NCBI GenBank assembly: GCA_027605045.1
Contig: JAQFWX010000156.1
Coordinates: 1 to 64,000, forward strand
Reading direction: 5' to 3'
DNA length: 64,000 nt
From: Phallus indusiatus
Taxonomy: Eukaryota > Basidiomycota > Agaricomycetes > Phallales > Phallaceae
Positions 1-11,690 of this stretch are shown one piece after another (the first letter of the stretch is position 1; the number at the start of each line of letters is the position of its first letter). A model generated the notes under the pieces. That model saw only the letters and a program-made list of their open reading frames with translations. It searched no databases and was not told the DNA's origin. The translations under genes were made by a program, and so were the position numbers.

Positions 1-1364
1 TGATCTGGCTTTGGCTCCGGAGACAGGACCTGATCGATTGATCTCTGGGCATTAAAGGTGTTTTAGCCGTCTACAGCTCTCTTGGCAACTATTCATTTCC
101 GTCTGAGCTTGCATAGGCTTGCATCTGTTCTGGGGCTCTTGCGTCTCTCGCTAAACGCTTTATCCGTACTCGAGTACTCTTTGAATTGCCAGCTAATACA
201 AAATTTCCAACTCAGCAACTACGGCCGTCAACTTTTCATCTTATAATTTATTCCCCTCAGACCTCAGCCCACTCCTGTCTCCCCTCTCCCAGCTCATCCC
301 CTATTTTCATTGGTTTTAAACGACGTGGGTGCCATGACGCGCTTTTGACTGCAATGCGACGCGACGCGAAACTATCATACAATCTTCAATAGACTACGCC
401 AATATGGACTTGATTGAATTTCCCGATACTCTCATCTCCGATGCTATCCATAATTCTAACTCCTTTATGTCTCCTATCATTTATTCACACCACTATTCAC
501 ACCACTTCAGCTTTGTGATCACATATAAGGTCCGCAACGAATAGAACGATTAATCGTCCGAGATGTATACGGTCTCAAGACTAATAATGACCCTGAAGCT
601 AACAAGACTCGTGCTAAGTGGCTTATGAAGAATGAACGTTGGATATATAGCGTCTCCAAACCGGCTGTCGGGCGGAAAGTAATGGTGCCCTTGTTCACCA
701 TTCACTGCCTATGTACTGATGACGCTTGTAGGCAAAACAGGCCTATCCATTCTCCCATCCAGCCATCAGACGGGTAATCATTGATTGGGCTTTCGACAAT
801 TGGCGTGGCGTTGCTCGCCTGCACCCTGACAACCCCTTTTATGCTTGCTTTTGCTACAAAAGGAAGCTCCGAACAGGTAATAGTGTTGACCCCGCTGTTC
901 AATTTTCATTCCCATTTCTCTCTGTTTATTGTACCTTGTTTCACAAGGCGTTTTATTTTCCCTGCGTAGACTACAACACGCGGCCTTTTCAACCCGGCTT
1001 CACTGTGTATATAAGGAGCCTCGTGTACTCTTGGAATGACAGTTTTTTTCTCCCTCTCTTCTTCGCGTACGGTTTGACCTGTACCCATTATAAGTCTCTC
1101 CCTCAACCCATCTACATTCTCTCCTCCTTCCTAGCGCACCCGACGAACTGGTTCCCTTCTTCTTTCCTGCCATTCTCCTGACTCGGCGCCGGCGCTCTCA
1201 TCACAGCCCACTCAGTTGTTCTTTTGCTGTCGTTTGCATTGAGCATTGGGATGGATGGTAAATTATGTATTTATGCATGCGCGAGGATATAAGTACTGCT
1301 TTGATACAAAACTGGTAAACAAAAAGTCTAGCTAACCAAAAACCATATAAGAGTTAGGTTGAAA
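1..1364. other. Left edge with coding-like fragment (DUF6532-like candidate), otherwise intergenic
   Basis: Mostly unassigned. On the + strand a two-exon stretch looks coding: roughly 530-678 and 732-876, separated by a GT..AG intron (679-731) that keeps the frame, followed by another GTAATA donor at 877. The peptide contains a basic helix-like part (RIERLIVRDVYGLK), a tryptophan-rich middle, and KQAYPFSHPAIRRVI followed by an IDWAFDNW segment. The layout recalls DUF6532, a domain common in Agaricomycete multicopy proteins, but this is a guess from memory. No start or end could be fixed. The rest (1-500 and 950-1364) shows nothing convincing; the 3' UTR of the next gene probably lies near 1365. 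Confidence 0.3.
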
Positions 1365-4300
1365 CTACACGAGCTCTAAGCTGGCTTGTCGATACTGTCT
1401 GATAAGCTCCAAAACTTCGTTCGCCATAACCTTCGTTACAAGATCTTGGTCTACAGCAGCGACATACCCCAAAACGATATTCACATGTCGAAGCAATGTT
1501 TCAGGGAAACTAGAATCATCCGGCAGTTTGGAAGATGGGAAATTAGCGACACGAATGCCGATCGTGGGCTCCTGAGGTCTTCGCAACAAAACGTCATATT
1601 GAAGTTGAATATTCGCGCGGAACAGTGTTGATAGCAAATGTAGCGCTGAACGACGAAGAGACGGAGTTTTTGTAAAGGAGGTCGTGGGATCTAGATCTAT
1701 TTGATCCGGGTGATGAGCCTGCGTTGGAGGTATTTCCTTTTTGGACTCTTCTTCCTCAGCAATTCCATTCGACGAATTATGAGCGTCATTTGATGTCTCT
1801 TTCTCTTTGGAAACCTTCATGGGAACATGCTCCAGTTTGACTATTTCTACAGAAGTGCTGACAAGCCTATCGGCATAATTGTTCAACGCAGCTACGTTCG
1901 TCGACGCACATTGAGCAATTACGGATAGAGCGGATACTCGTAGGACTGTAGGCAGATGTGCAGTTTGTATAATCGTCAACAGTGGCGGAAGCAATACGTC
2001 GACTACAAGGAAACTCCGTAAGCTTATGTCCGCGGTAAACATCAAAAACTCACTGTAAAAGGCCAACGCCCCTCCACACCGTCTGACAACATTGTTGAGA
2101 GCTTCTCCAACTCGAATACGGGCATCAAGCTCTTCTTGACTCATGGCATCGCTAGAGCCCAAAGCACCAGTTGGTTTTATCCCCGTTCCTTGCAAATATA
2201 TGTCCATTATCCCTCTCAGAACTTCCTTTCCATACCCATCTACCATCGCTGCCAATCCTTGCACGGCGTTAAGAAAGATGTATGACTCTTGATCCTGAAT
2301 AGATTGCAGGAATATAGATAAGATACCAGGTAACAAAGCTGGATCTAGACGCGATTCTTGGTATGGGTCCTTCGAGCGCTTGGAAAGCAGGTCTCGAAGA
2401 AGCTGTAAGCCATGAGCTCGTACAGGAATAATAGGATCTTGCAGAAGTTTCAAAGCCTGCTGATATATATCGGCAGCAGTTGGCTGATCGGCTTCGGTAG
2501 TTTTTTTGGCTTGTTGACCAACAGAGGCCGAAGCTAAACGCGCCAGAAGTACTAGTCGAGCTTCACGAGCCAACTGACGGAGTGCGGGCGTTGCGTTTGT
2601 ATGCGACGCGATGCCTTCGATAGACTCAGCTATCTCTTTCAGATCATGATTAGTCTCCGGTGACAGATCAGGATTTCCTATACCAAGCCATCAAATGCAT
2701 GGACAACCTGAAGGCGAGAAAAACGGCGCACCTTCTAGAACGGACAGAAGTAGCGTGATAGCAGTCACAGCCATATCATCCTTTCCAACAATAGCATGTT
2801 GGTCGACGAGATCAGAGTCGTCGAAATCTTCATCATCGCTGTCCGCTCGTTCCTCGTCCTCCGCTTTATGTACAAACTGCAAGTCATTTAGGCTTAAACC
2901 TTTCTTCATTGCGGATGTTGTCAGTGGTGGTGGTTTAGGCAACGACTGCAGCGCATGTTTGACGAATGTCAGCATGTGTTCAGGCTTCGATACCACAGCA
3001 TCCGATAGTTGCGCTTGCATCTGCAGGATCAGCTGCAATGATAATAAAGTTCTGAACCACGCGAGGTCAAACAACGATCAATGACAATAGTCCAAATAAA
3101 CGACATACTGCATGGCAACCTCGTCTCTATCTTTCTCTTTGAGATCTTGATACCGATTCAAGAGACGTAAAAGTATATCGGAGCTAATGTCTTTCCTGTC
3201 CATAGCCTTCATGAAGCCTACAAGTCTGGCAGGGTCTGGACGAAGATTGAAAGGATTCGCGTCAATGTCTATCTCGTCCTTGGTCTTTCCTTCTAATCCT
3301 GCCACGGACTGTAGAGATATTGTAGGTGCGAACGAGCTTTGAATGCTTAATATCAATACAATGCCGCAACACAACGTTTTACACAGTAACATACACACAG
3401 TAACATACCTTGCCGAGCGCGTAAATCCAGTCAAGGTCAAATCCCAATCACCTCCCGATCCACAAATGATACTCCAAATGCCCTCCAATACTTCGGGAGA
3501 CAAGACTACTCGACTCCAAGTAATAAGGAGACCGTAAATGGTTTCTCGAATGCTCGGATCGGCGGTTTTGCTTGCAACACACAAAGAGTAAAGTGTGTAA
3601 AGTTCGGTGATTATCGGCGTTAACAACGCCGAGATTATTTCTGGAGACGGATCGGTATTCAATATGAAGGTTTGAAGGGTCAGCAACGCGACCGTGGGTG
3701 TAAGTCGTGCTTCCGACTCTGTGTTCTCTGTGATTAAAGGCGGCTGAAAAGGGTTGTGGAAGTATGGTAGAATTATGGTCGAAGTAATGTGATGATGGTT
3801 AAAGTCCTTAAGGAGAAGTCGTGACAAAGTGAAAGCACTCGCTCGCCTGTGCGTCATCGGAGTTTTCTCAGAAGAGGAGGGTGTAAGAAAAGCGATGATT
3901 TTCGGTACCATGGTCGCGTAATAGTTCTACATTATCTTTAAGTGTGCTTGCTCATATGAATTTACAAAATGAGAACAAACCTCCGGTGTCAATGAAGCAG
4001 GTACGGCCGTAAGAATCTTGACGATTTGCTCTAGCTTGTCCAACGGCGCGGATTCACTATCTTCTTCACCGAACACAGCAGTGTAAAGACCCTGCAGGCC
4101 ATCAGGACGAAGCAATTGCTTGCTAAGAAGAAACCCGCAAGTCTTTGGTAAATGTGGATAAAATCGCCTCTTAGGCGCAGCTGACGCCAAAATTGTTCCC
4201 AAAGCAGAGGTAGCATCGGCAGTTCGTAATCTGGAATAAAACATGATGTATATCATTCGAAAAAGCACAGATAAAGACGTACAAGCCTAGAAATCGTATG

Positions 4301-4952
4301 GAGAACGCTTTCAGCTGTTGCTTTTGTTCGAGAGACCCCAGTACTGGTTTTGGCTGCCAACCCAAGATAAGTAGAGGAGTCAGTAGATCAACGGCGTAGT
4401 TACTAAGAAGAGAAGAGGTTATCCATGACTGTCGGATCTTCTTCATGTCTTCTTTAAACATCAGGTGCATGAAATCTACCAGAACAGCGGGTAACCGTTC
4501 TAAGTCAATGGGTTTGTCGGTTAAGTCAATGATAGCTGAGGGTCGGTCTATAGAAGGTTTTAGGCCTTCCGAGGTATAGATGTCTAGTTCCGTCATCAAT
4601 GGCTCCAAACCCCATTTCATGACAATCGAAAGTGCGGTTTTGACACAAGCAATGTCTCTCGTTCCAAGCAGTGGAGGTCCAGCCGACTGCGTCTCCTCTT
4701 GGTCAAGAATGTCTTGCAACTTTAGAATAATTCTCAGCAACTCCATAGCAGTGATATATTGAATCTTCTTCAAATCTGCGCCTTCTTCTTCGAGAGCTTG
4801 AGTCACAGGTTCGTTCAAGATATCGCTAGCTTTCGTTAAACGTCCTTTAAGGACAGCGGCCAAATCAAGTGACGCAGTAGTTTTTCTTTCATTCCTGATA
4901 TAACCATGAGAGCTGATAACAGCTCTTGAAATCGTCCATCGTTCTCGGACAT
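1365..4952 (-). CDS. RTP1: RTP1/TANGO6-like RNA polymerase II assembly and nuclear import factor
   Basis: Large HEAT-repeat protein. The last exon carries the RTP1 C-terminal features PVRAHGLQLLRDL and IFLQSIQDQESYIFLNAVQG, typical of yeast Rtp1 and animal TANGO6, which help assemble RNA polymerase II and bring it into the nucleus. Exons (- strand): 4283-4952, 3981-4230, 3409-3926, 3109-3336, 2732-3051, 1365-2677. All introns are 50-72 nt with GT..AG ends and the phases match. The best start is ATG at 4952 (MSENDGRFQELLSAL). From there one extra base in the T5 run at 4881-4885 (+ strand) is needed to join the main frame; with it the CDS is 3,300 nt, about 1,099 residues, normal for the family. 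Without it there is no in-frame ATG. An acidic, probably disordered stretch follows residue 600 or so. EMC4 starts 93 bp away in the opposite direction, so the two share a promoter region. Confidence 0.85.
4881..4885. other. Apparent single-base frameshift in RTP1 (T5 run)
   Basis: The reading frame that starts with MSENDGRFQELL changes to the frame encoding TTASLDLAAVLKGRL exactly at this homopolymer. Adding one T here would join them and makes the summed exon length divisible by three. An intron cannot bridge the change because no donor and acceptor pair of normal size exists. Probably a sequencing undercall rather than a true mutation, since the rest of the gene is intact. Confidence 0.6.
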
Positions 4953-5045
4953 TTTTGGTGGAGGACAACACTGGTACTGGTGGCTGGTGGCGAAAGCATT
5001 CTTGCCGCGCAGGCGCCTAGTCAGCTCTGCACATTGCGTCTGCCA

Positions 5046-5740
5046 ATGGCCACGACTTCCAATATCGTTCTGGACTATAGCAACTTCAAGGACAACAAGT
5101 AAAAGTTTCTAAATTACTTTATTAAACTCTCCAAGATTTACAATGTTCGACAGAATAGATGGAGATCAATAGCACATCCTCCCGGGTTCACACATTCTTC
5201 TAGTCAAGGTTCAGGAAGATCTCCAAAAGAAATTGCTGCGTCATACGCAGCTTTGAAACAAAAACGAGCTTGGGATCTTGCTATTGGACCTGCTAAATCT
5301 CTTCCTATGCAAGCGTTCATGTTATACATGTCCGGAAGTGGCGTGCAAGTCTTCAGTCTCGGTATAGTCTTCATGCTCTTGTTCAACCCATTCAAATCAA
5401 TTGCGAGCATCAACTCCGGTAATTCCACTCCGTGAGATACCTTGTTTTGTGGTTTAACAGTTTATTTCTCTTTTTTAGCCTTCGCTCCTTTCGCTGACGA
5501 GAAGTCGAATCCGCACGGTCTCTTCACGCTATTTCCTCAAAAAATTGTTTATATTATCTGCAACTTCATGCTGGTAGGATTAGGATTGTGGAAATGTAGA
5601 GGAATGGGACTATTGCCAACTGGAACGGCAGACTGGCTGGCGTTTGAGACTCGGGGGGATGTAAGTATTATCGTCACCTTAGCTTGTGGTCTCTTCATCT
5701 GATGTTTTCTTTCTAGTCACCCGAAATTTTTCTTGCATAA
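5046..5740 (+). CDS. EMC4: ER membrane protein complex subunit 4
   Basis: Subunit of the EMC, the insertase that places tail-anchored and multipass proteins into the ER membrane. Exons 5046-5098, 5159-5418, 5479-5660 and 5717-5740 give 172 residues, the usual EMC4 length. Family signatures visible: AHPPGF near residue 24, KQKRAWDLAIGPAK, then two hydrophobic segments (FMLYMSGSGVQVFSLGIVFM and the ICNFMLVGLGLWKCRGMGLL region) followed by TGTADWLAFE. The acceptor at 5157-5158 was chosen because it restores KW before the conserved proline-glycine motif. It is divergent from RTP1. The last exon encodes only seven residues plus stop. Confidence 0.93.
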
Positions 5741-6080
5741 CGTACCTAGAAAGAAAAGGAGAAATAATTTATTTTTGTTGATAACAGCGTGGCTAATTAA
5801 TCTTTATGAGTTGGCAAGATTGCGCAGCTTCTTGAAGCCGGTCCTTTTCTAGTCGTCACAGCCATATTCAGCCTTTAAAATTAACAGACTAATAAACCGG
5901 TCTTTGTTTCGGCTCGAGTAAGAGTTCTTTTTTCGACTTTGGCGAAATACTATCCTGGCAATGTGATACGCCAATTCTCTTTTTCAAAATAGGCGGCTTT
6001 ACATTCGTTTGTTGACTTTATTTTATATTAACCACAAGATCACCTGGTCGTTAAAATCACAACGATTATTACTTACCTAA
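5741..6080. other. Convergent intergenic region
   Basis: About 340 bp between the 3' ends of EMC4 and the CCDC97-like gene. AT-rich; presumably overlapping 3' UTRs and polyadenylation signals. No open frame or repeat seen. Confidence 0.5.
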
Positions 6081-6938
6081 TTATACAGCTGATCTAGACG
6101 GAAGGTCGAAATCAGGTAAAGATACCAAGCTTGACACTGGTGGTAGACTGTCCTCGTCCTCGTCCTCCTCAAACCACCGTTCCTCACTGTCCATTTCATT
6201 AATCTCATCCCATTTGTCATCCCAATCAATTACGTCGTATTCGGCGTTCTAATAGTTTTCCTTGAGCACCCCAAAGCAAAGCAAATCGGTAACCAGCTAT
6301 GAACGCACGTCTAATAAGCCATATATAAAACGTTCACGAACCGACCGCTCAAAGTTGATTCTGAGCTGGTCAGGTGTCTCTTCCTCTCCGTATAGAGGTC
6401 TCTCACTGACTTCGTCGTCATCCTCCTCTTCTTCTTCTTCCTCCTCTTCCTCCTCTCCGCTTAGCGACTGTGTCGCAAATCTCTGGGCCAGATTCTCATG
6501 TCTCATTTCTCTGAACCTCTCGGCTTCTCGCTGCTCTTCGTATCCGCTTAGCAAGTGGCCAAGCTTTCCAACTTGTCCTTTCTGTCCTCCCAGAAACTCT
6601 CTGTCAGCCCACATCCTCTCTTCCCTGCCTTGCTCAATGCCCGGCCGATCTCTACCTTCCCAAAGCAAAGGCCATCGCTTTCTCGCCTCATCAAAGGACA
6701 GTTCTCTAGGAATAGTGGAGGCGTATTTTTGTCTGCGATTGCGTATGGCTGGAAGAACCGTACGTTGCTGCGGTGTCAGAAGCGAGGAGAACTGGGTGAG
6801 TAAATTGGGGGAAAGTTCGCGTAAATGGGCTGACAAAAATTTCGTCGGCTCTTGTGAGGGTGATGGGGAATATTCTGATGGGAGACCAAGATAAGATAAG
6901 ATGTGCTGTGCGTTGAACTCCGGTGGACTTGCAGACAT
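6081..6938 (-). CDS. CCDC97-like protein (DUF2052)
   Basis: Two exons, 6309-6938 and 6081-6248, with a 60-nt intron, give 265 residues. The C-terminal exon reads NAEYDVIDWDDKWDEIN followed by an ERWFEE acidic motif, the hallmark of CCDC97/DUF2052 proteins; animal CCDC97 associates with the SF3B part of the U2 snRNP. The N-terminal part resembles the family core (LLTPQQRTVLP, RRQKYASTIP, EARKRWPLLWEGRDRPG), then a charged coiled-coil-like helix (GYEEQREAERFREMRHENLAQRF). A run of 12 Glu followed by 3 Asp sits just before the core end; its codons form a GAG/GAA-rich simple repeat prone to slippage. Start MSASPPEF at 6938 is the only sensible ATG. A splicing role here is inference from the animal homologue. 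Confidence 0.8.
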
Positions 6939-7490
6939 TGTCGGGAGGATTCCGAGTCAGTGAGGTGACCTTCAGCGCGTCACGCGTTGCGTCACTGCCA
7001 GACCTAGGCCTGTTTCGGACCGAGAATGTGCAAAAGTAGATGCATTTTCATAAGAAGCGTGTTCTTCTAGTTTCATTTCCAATGTTCTTAACCGGTCCAA
7101 GTTGGGTACTTGGACAATAAGCGAGGATGCTAGTTGAAATGCCACATCGTCTTAGACAAGGTCCTGTGTAACACTCTTGTGTTCAACATACTGCTAGCTA
7201 TGTACAGTAAGATGGACTCTCAAGAAAATAACATAGGCAATTATACAAAATGCACAAGTTTATTCGGTCACGGGATCTCCTAGAGGTAAACTCCACACTT
7301 TAAATCAAATCCTACGAACATGAGATTCCATGTGGGCGGGTATTTCGAACAAATCAAGATGGGGAAGAAGATATTCTTTTTCTGGACCGAGTTCGCTTAG
7401 AAATGTGCGTATGCTTATAGATCGGGTAATAAATTATGTTTTGATTTTGATTTTCCAAGAAAGTTTGGTTGGGTCAAATTTTGGCAAGTC
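6939..7490. other. Intergenic region, no gene seen
   Basis: Holds the upstream region of the CCDC97-like gene and the 3' end of VTC1. No ORF with coding character, repeat or RNA gene was recognised. Confidence 0.5.
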
Positions 7491-8092
7491 TTAACCCGAA
7501 GTAAACCGCAAAACAAAGTTTACGATGACGGCAACTAAAAAAAGTATGCCGAGATCAGATCACATTAAACTCCGCGAATCGAAGTATACCAACCTAGTAA
7601 TGCTAGACATAGTATTGTCTGGGGAATGATTAGACGATGAGGACTGAGTAGAGTTAATGATATATACTTACGGGACCCAACCGATCGTCATATGGCTCCC
7701 GCGAACCGCGACGGATTTGAATGGCTCGCCAGTGGTATGTGTAGAGGGCATACACCATTACACCCATGGCTACGAGAAGAAGTTGTGTTAAATTCTAACC
7801 TTGTTTCCATGTTTGATGAAAGAGGACCGACCAACTAATGAAAACATTCCAGCACTGATCTTGCCGACCTAAAAAAAAGCGGTATCGGTCAGACTAAACA
7901 TAACTAAACGATCGGAGGACGCACTTTATCACCAAAGTTCAACAATCCAACGGCTAAACCACCAAGCACTACCGTAAAGTGAAGCCATGAAAGAAACGTC
8001 CGTTCGTTGGCAAAGGATACTTTTGGTTCGACGCGCACTGGCAAGGCAATGCGCTTCTGTGCAGTTCGCTGCAACAATGGTTGGGTGGACAT
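7491..8092 (-). CDS. VTC1: Vacuolar transporter chaperone 1 (DUF202 membrane protein)
   Basis: Small integral membrane subunit of the VTC complex, which makes polyphosphate and moves it into the vacuole. Five exons (7925-8092, 7832-7868, 7672-7769, 7594-7618, 7491-7534) give 123 residues, close to the usual 129. Visible features: [25 protein letters not shown] (the DUF202 signature with basic residues that face the polyphosphate channel), a first membrane segment ([15 protein letters not shown]), a second ([20 protein letters not shown]), the conserved [22 protein letters not shown] loop, and a third segment ending IVNFVLRF. Donor GTCGGT at 7831 was preferred because it restores LVAMG. Two of the exons are only 37 and 25 nt. 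Confidence 0.93.
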
Positions 8093-8388
8093 GATTTGAA
8101 AATGCTTTTGATGTGAATGTGTTACGGTCAGAAGGAACAGAATTGGGCGGAGCTGAATGATGAGAATGACGACAAGAATTAGCGTTCAAGGTGTATTATA
8201 CCGATAGGTCAGTTGCTTCGTCGTCTTGGACGAACGTGCGTCGGCTCGGGATAAGCAGCTTATATAATCGCTCTGGTTGTGACATGAAAGGTGACATCAC
8301 CCTCACAAAACTTGCACAAAACTATACAATGTTTGAGGTTTTCCTAATTCTTCTTTTTCCTTTTAAGTATACAAACATATATCTACCA

Positions 8389-9899
8389 CTATGACTCCTT
8401 GCTCAACAAAATCCCATCTCGAATGACTTGCGCCGTCAATAAACCAAGATCATAATAACCATCGTTGGACCCAGGTTGAAACATGCTGGTATGGGCGGAT
8501 ATTTCATCCAAGGCAATCGTGTTGTGAGCGGGAAGGAAATGCGAACGGTATTTGGAATCGGGTGAAGGAAGAATAACAAATGTCCTTGGGTTTGGATTAG
8601 CGGGTGGTTTCCCGGGTATGTATGTATAAAATCTGCAAACCGTTGGCTGGGTCAAAAGGCACCAAAGAAAGATAAATAAATCTCATTAACTGAACTTACG
8701 TCTTAAATAAAACGCCAACTTCAGATCCAGTATCAACAACACTTTCCACTCTTTTCTTCAGAGCTTCTTCATCCCACAAATTCTTCACATATTTCATATG
8801 GTCCCCCGCCCACGTCCAGCCAAACGTAACCTCTTCGCGTTTATAGTAGGCTGTGCCAGCAATCGCACCCGCAAGAATTGCTGCTCCAGCACCATACGCA
8901 GCTGGTGCCCATTTCTGCCATCCGGTCCGTTGTTTCTCTGGTTGCGATTCCCCAGGCGGATTTCCCGGAGGCAATGCAGTTACTAGTCCTGCACTCTTCG
9001 GTGTATTTGGGCTTGTCATGTGTTCTGTCTCCTTTTTCCAAAAGCAAACCCGCCCATTGTACCCAGTATTCCAGCGCCCGTAGCAACATCGCGGACATTC
9101 CGTGCGTACTCTAACGCTTTCGTTCCTGTATTCTTGAATACATGAGGATGAATGCCAAGGTACTGCGAAATATATAAATAACAATTACCTCATATTCTTT
9201 AAACAGAAGAGTAAACTAAACGACGGACCGGTGTGTCAAATGCTATACATGCGATAATGCGAGGCCAAAGTGGCGCGGTCTTGTCTGGTCGGGCGTGTGC
9301 TATTGCAAGAAATGTATCAGCTGCTAAAAGTCCGCCCATGCTAAGGCTTGTCTTAGGATTGGCCATTACAATAATCACATTAAATTTCGTACCTATGACC
9401 ACATAGCACGATTTTGGCCTTGCCAGCACCGCCGCCGGATCCGTGGGCAACTTCCTTCTCTACAGTCAGCGTCGTCAACCAGTCGGCAAATCGCTCCACA
9501 GCAACGTTCTGAAATACAAACGCATCTCATGCCTGATTATCAGAGAAAGGTACAAGCCAAACTTACTAATTCGCCTTTGGTCTAGGTAGTTTCAGTTAAC
9601 ACGGGCAATCATAAGCCATATGAAAAATTTTCGTATATGCACCTCGTAGGCAGGAAACACAATGCATTCCACGGCACAGCCCGTTACTGTCTCGGTCAGC
9701 AAATGCTTCAACCGCTCTGGAAAGTCACCAAATGTCTCATCTGTGCCTTTGAATCTGACGTGCCACAGATAGTGAATTCATCAGCTTTGCATGCCTCAAA
9801 CAGGTATTGAGAATAGATTGATAATTACCCATGGATAAATACGCAAAGCAAAAGCTCTTTCAGCGTCGACGGTTCTGTTACCGGGGGTGTTTCTGACAT
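8389..9899 (-). CDS. Alpha/beta hydrolase with GHSMGG nucleophile elbow (DUF676-like)
   Basis: Predicted serine hydrolase with a lipase-like fold. Exons 9829-9899, 9643-9754, 9567-9581, 9393-9508, 9229-9340, 8700-9162 and 8389-8632. A VFIHGFKG oxyanion-loop motif is built across intron 1, and GHSMGG is split by intron 4, both typical of DUF676-type hydrolases. After IAFDTPYLGIHPHVFKN comes a low-complexity region, a hydrophobic glycine/alanine segment (AYGAGAAILAGAIAGTAYY) that may touch a membrane, then a conserved C-terminus (RTFVILP, ISAHTSMF, SNDGYYDLG). Exon 3 is a 15-nt microexon encoding TKGEL. One extra base in the T5 run at 9033-9037 is needed to connect FAFGK to KETEHMTS; with it the CDS is 1,134 nt (377 residues). 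Substrate unknown. Confidence 0.8.
9033..9037. other. Apparent single-base frameshift in the hydrolase gene (T5 run)
   Basis: Upstream frame ends at FGKRRQNT-stop while the downstream frame begins KETEHMTSPNTPK. One added T at this run joins them and restores a length divisible by three. The only GT..AG pairs that could bridge it would make introns of 25 or 38 nt, shorter than any other intron in the window. Confidence 0.6.
9567..9581 (-). other. 15-nt microexon in the hydrolase gene
   Basis: Encodes TKGEL. It is bounded by CCTAG acceptor and GTAAGT donor. Without it the flanking exons still join in phase but lose five residues between FPAYE and NVAVERF. Confidence 0.65.
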
Positions 9900-10347
9900 T
9901 GGTTGAGGTGGAAAGGTAGAGTGGCTAATGAGGTGAGATTCGGATGTATCCGTAACGCGTAACGTGACAACAATTACTTAATCGCGCGCTTACAGATATT
10001 CAGTGACGCTGAGTCCGCTTGGCAACCTGAAAGTCAACTACATTGGCCGAAAGCGATTGTGATTTACATCATTATTATTGATTTTTCTCTATACTATGCT
10101 TCCTCTGATTGATCTCATTATAAAAATTCTTGTTATGACCGCACTCGCGGTCCCTAATCCCTAATTGGCACCCGGCCTCCAAGTCATGTGGTTGAATACA
10201 AAAGGGATTTTCTCCAATAAATTATGGTATGTGAGCATGTTGAATGTAAATGATCTCTAATAAGAGAGTCAGTTTAGAATAAAACAAACTCTGAAAAGAC
10301 TTACGGGTTCGTTATATGAACTAACAACTCGTGAACGGCAATTTCCA
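9900..10347. other. Intergenic region
   Basis: Upstream region of the hydrolase gene and 3' flank of a secreted peptide gene. Nothing else recognised. Confidence 0.5.
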
Positions 10348-10467
10348 TTAAAAGCCATCCGAGATATCTGAGTCGTATTTGAGTTCTTCAAGTTGGGCTG
10401 TGGGTAAAGCAGCGACCATGGATAAGCAAATTGCAACGACGGCGAATGTTATGTTTGAGAGACGCAT
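10348..10467 (-). CDS. Small secreted peptide A (ALPT...GF family)
   Basis: Intronless 39-codon gene, not a known family to me. Residues 1-20 form a textbook signal peptide: MRLSN, then a hydrophobic core (ITFAVVAICLSMVAA) ending Ala-X-Ala. The predicted mature peptide is only 19 residues, LPTAQLEELKYDSDISDGF: acidic, no cysteine, no dibasic site, ending Gly-Phe. A TATA box (TATAAAAA on the - strand, 10571-10578) lies about 104 nt upstream, which supports real transcription. Peptides at 35007 and 62598 share the ALPT junction, the acidic tail and the GF end. It lacks the CaaX end of basidiomycete mating pheromones. Function unknown; secreted signal, toxin-like or peptide-precursor roles are all speculative. 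Confidence 0.65.
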   Translation of the reverse strand: MRLSNITFAVVAICLSMVAALPTAQLEELKYDSDISDGF

Positions 10468-10570
10468 AATGGGTTGGGTTAATGGGTTAAGATATGCTCA
10501 GGAAGCTCAACTGGGGTTTAAGAGTGTGTTGTGTGAGAATTAGGGGAATTCGCCGTCGAAGTACGTCCCC

Positions 10571-10578
10571 TTTTTATA
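10571..10578 (-). promoter_or_regulatory. TATA box of peptide A gene
   Basis: TATAAAAA on the minus strand, about 104 nt upstream of the ATG at 10467. Confidence 0.5.
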
Positions 10579-11690
10579 TTCATGGTATTCATAGATATCG
10601 AGTCATCTTGTCTATATTTTGACACAAAGAGAAGCCCCGATTGAGATCTATACGATCTGAGAGTGAGCCATGCACAAGGCGCGTGCCACCCATCTAGCCA
10701 TCATCCCGTTTGACCCGAATAAGGTTAATTGACGAGGCGGTGATTGCACCCGCCGTCCTACCTATTGGTGAGCCTCGAATAGATCATATCCGAATAATCA
10801 TCCACTGCCATGTTTTATTGTTCTTTGCAGCAAGTGATTACCAAGAGGCAGTGTTGATTGTGTCATCATAACGGAGCCGAGTGCTCTCCATTACGAGTAA
10901 CGAGCTCGGCGCGCACGGATGTTTTCATTCTCATCTCTTCTCATTGCCTGGATTATTTTATCCGTCTATTTTAAATTTCCATTAACTCCTATTCATTGGG
11001 AATTCCATCGCAACGTCTGGTTGCTAGGTACGGCCTCATTGTTTTTATGAAGCTAAATCACCGTCTATGGTTGGATTTCATCACAAGCTTCCGTTGCGCA
11101 TTACCCCTTTCCCTTATCATATCACACCTCAGTTGCGCCAGATTTACGTGCATTTCAATTATTATCAAGTGTATAAGTGGATTACCGATTATTAGGCACT
11201 TCTGACTCTGAAATGAGGATCATTTGGTTGGACCCTCGACACATGTTTTCTTTCAGCACGATAGAATTGATTAAGATAGGTCAATAAATTGGAAAAACCA
11301 TGCTGCCGGATGTCGTGGAGTGGGACAAACTTAGAAATCAAGACTTCGTTCTCATAGAACTACAGTCTACATTACAAGGTACGGGAGTATACATCGGTAT
11401 CAAAAATTAATTATCATGATTCACAGGACGCAATCAACGATTGACAGTCAACCAAGCCCATCGTACTGTTCCTGACAGCCGGGTTCTTTGATATCACTGT
11501 TCTCCCAAAAATTACAATTGCGTACGTGATGCCATATTCTTCGACAAGGAGTGATGATTGATTCGGTATAATTTATAAATAATTAAGGGTCCTGTGGTAA
11601 AATCATCAAGTTCCGTGTGCGAATCGTGTTGGCAGCTTATCTTACCTTTAGTACAAGTGAAAAGTAAAAAAAAAGAGTTTAATTTAGGTT
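10579..11690. other. Intergenic region, no gene seen
   Basis: About 1.1 kb of unique AT-rich sequence. A long open + strand frame near 10996-11205 has no ATG-to-stop coding character beyond hydrophobic bias and was not accepted. Confidence 0.45.

Noticed and set aside
519..701. Minus-strand frame over 519-701 as a gene
   Set aside because: It overlaps the better + strand coding-like exon, whose frame is bordered by proper splice sites.
2695..3084. Plus-strand frame antisense to RTP1
   Set aside because: Shadow of the RTP1 exon; low-complexity serine content reflects codons of the acidic stretch on the other strand.
6262..6894. Plus-strand 210-codon serine-rich frame
   Set aside because: Antisense shadow of the CCDC97-like gene; the Ser run is the complement of the Glu run.
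10996..11205. Plus-strand hydrophobic frame
   Set aside because: No signal-peptide pattern, no TATA, no family; likely chance.
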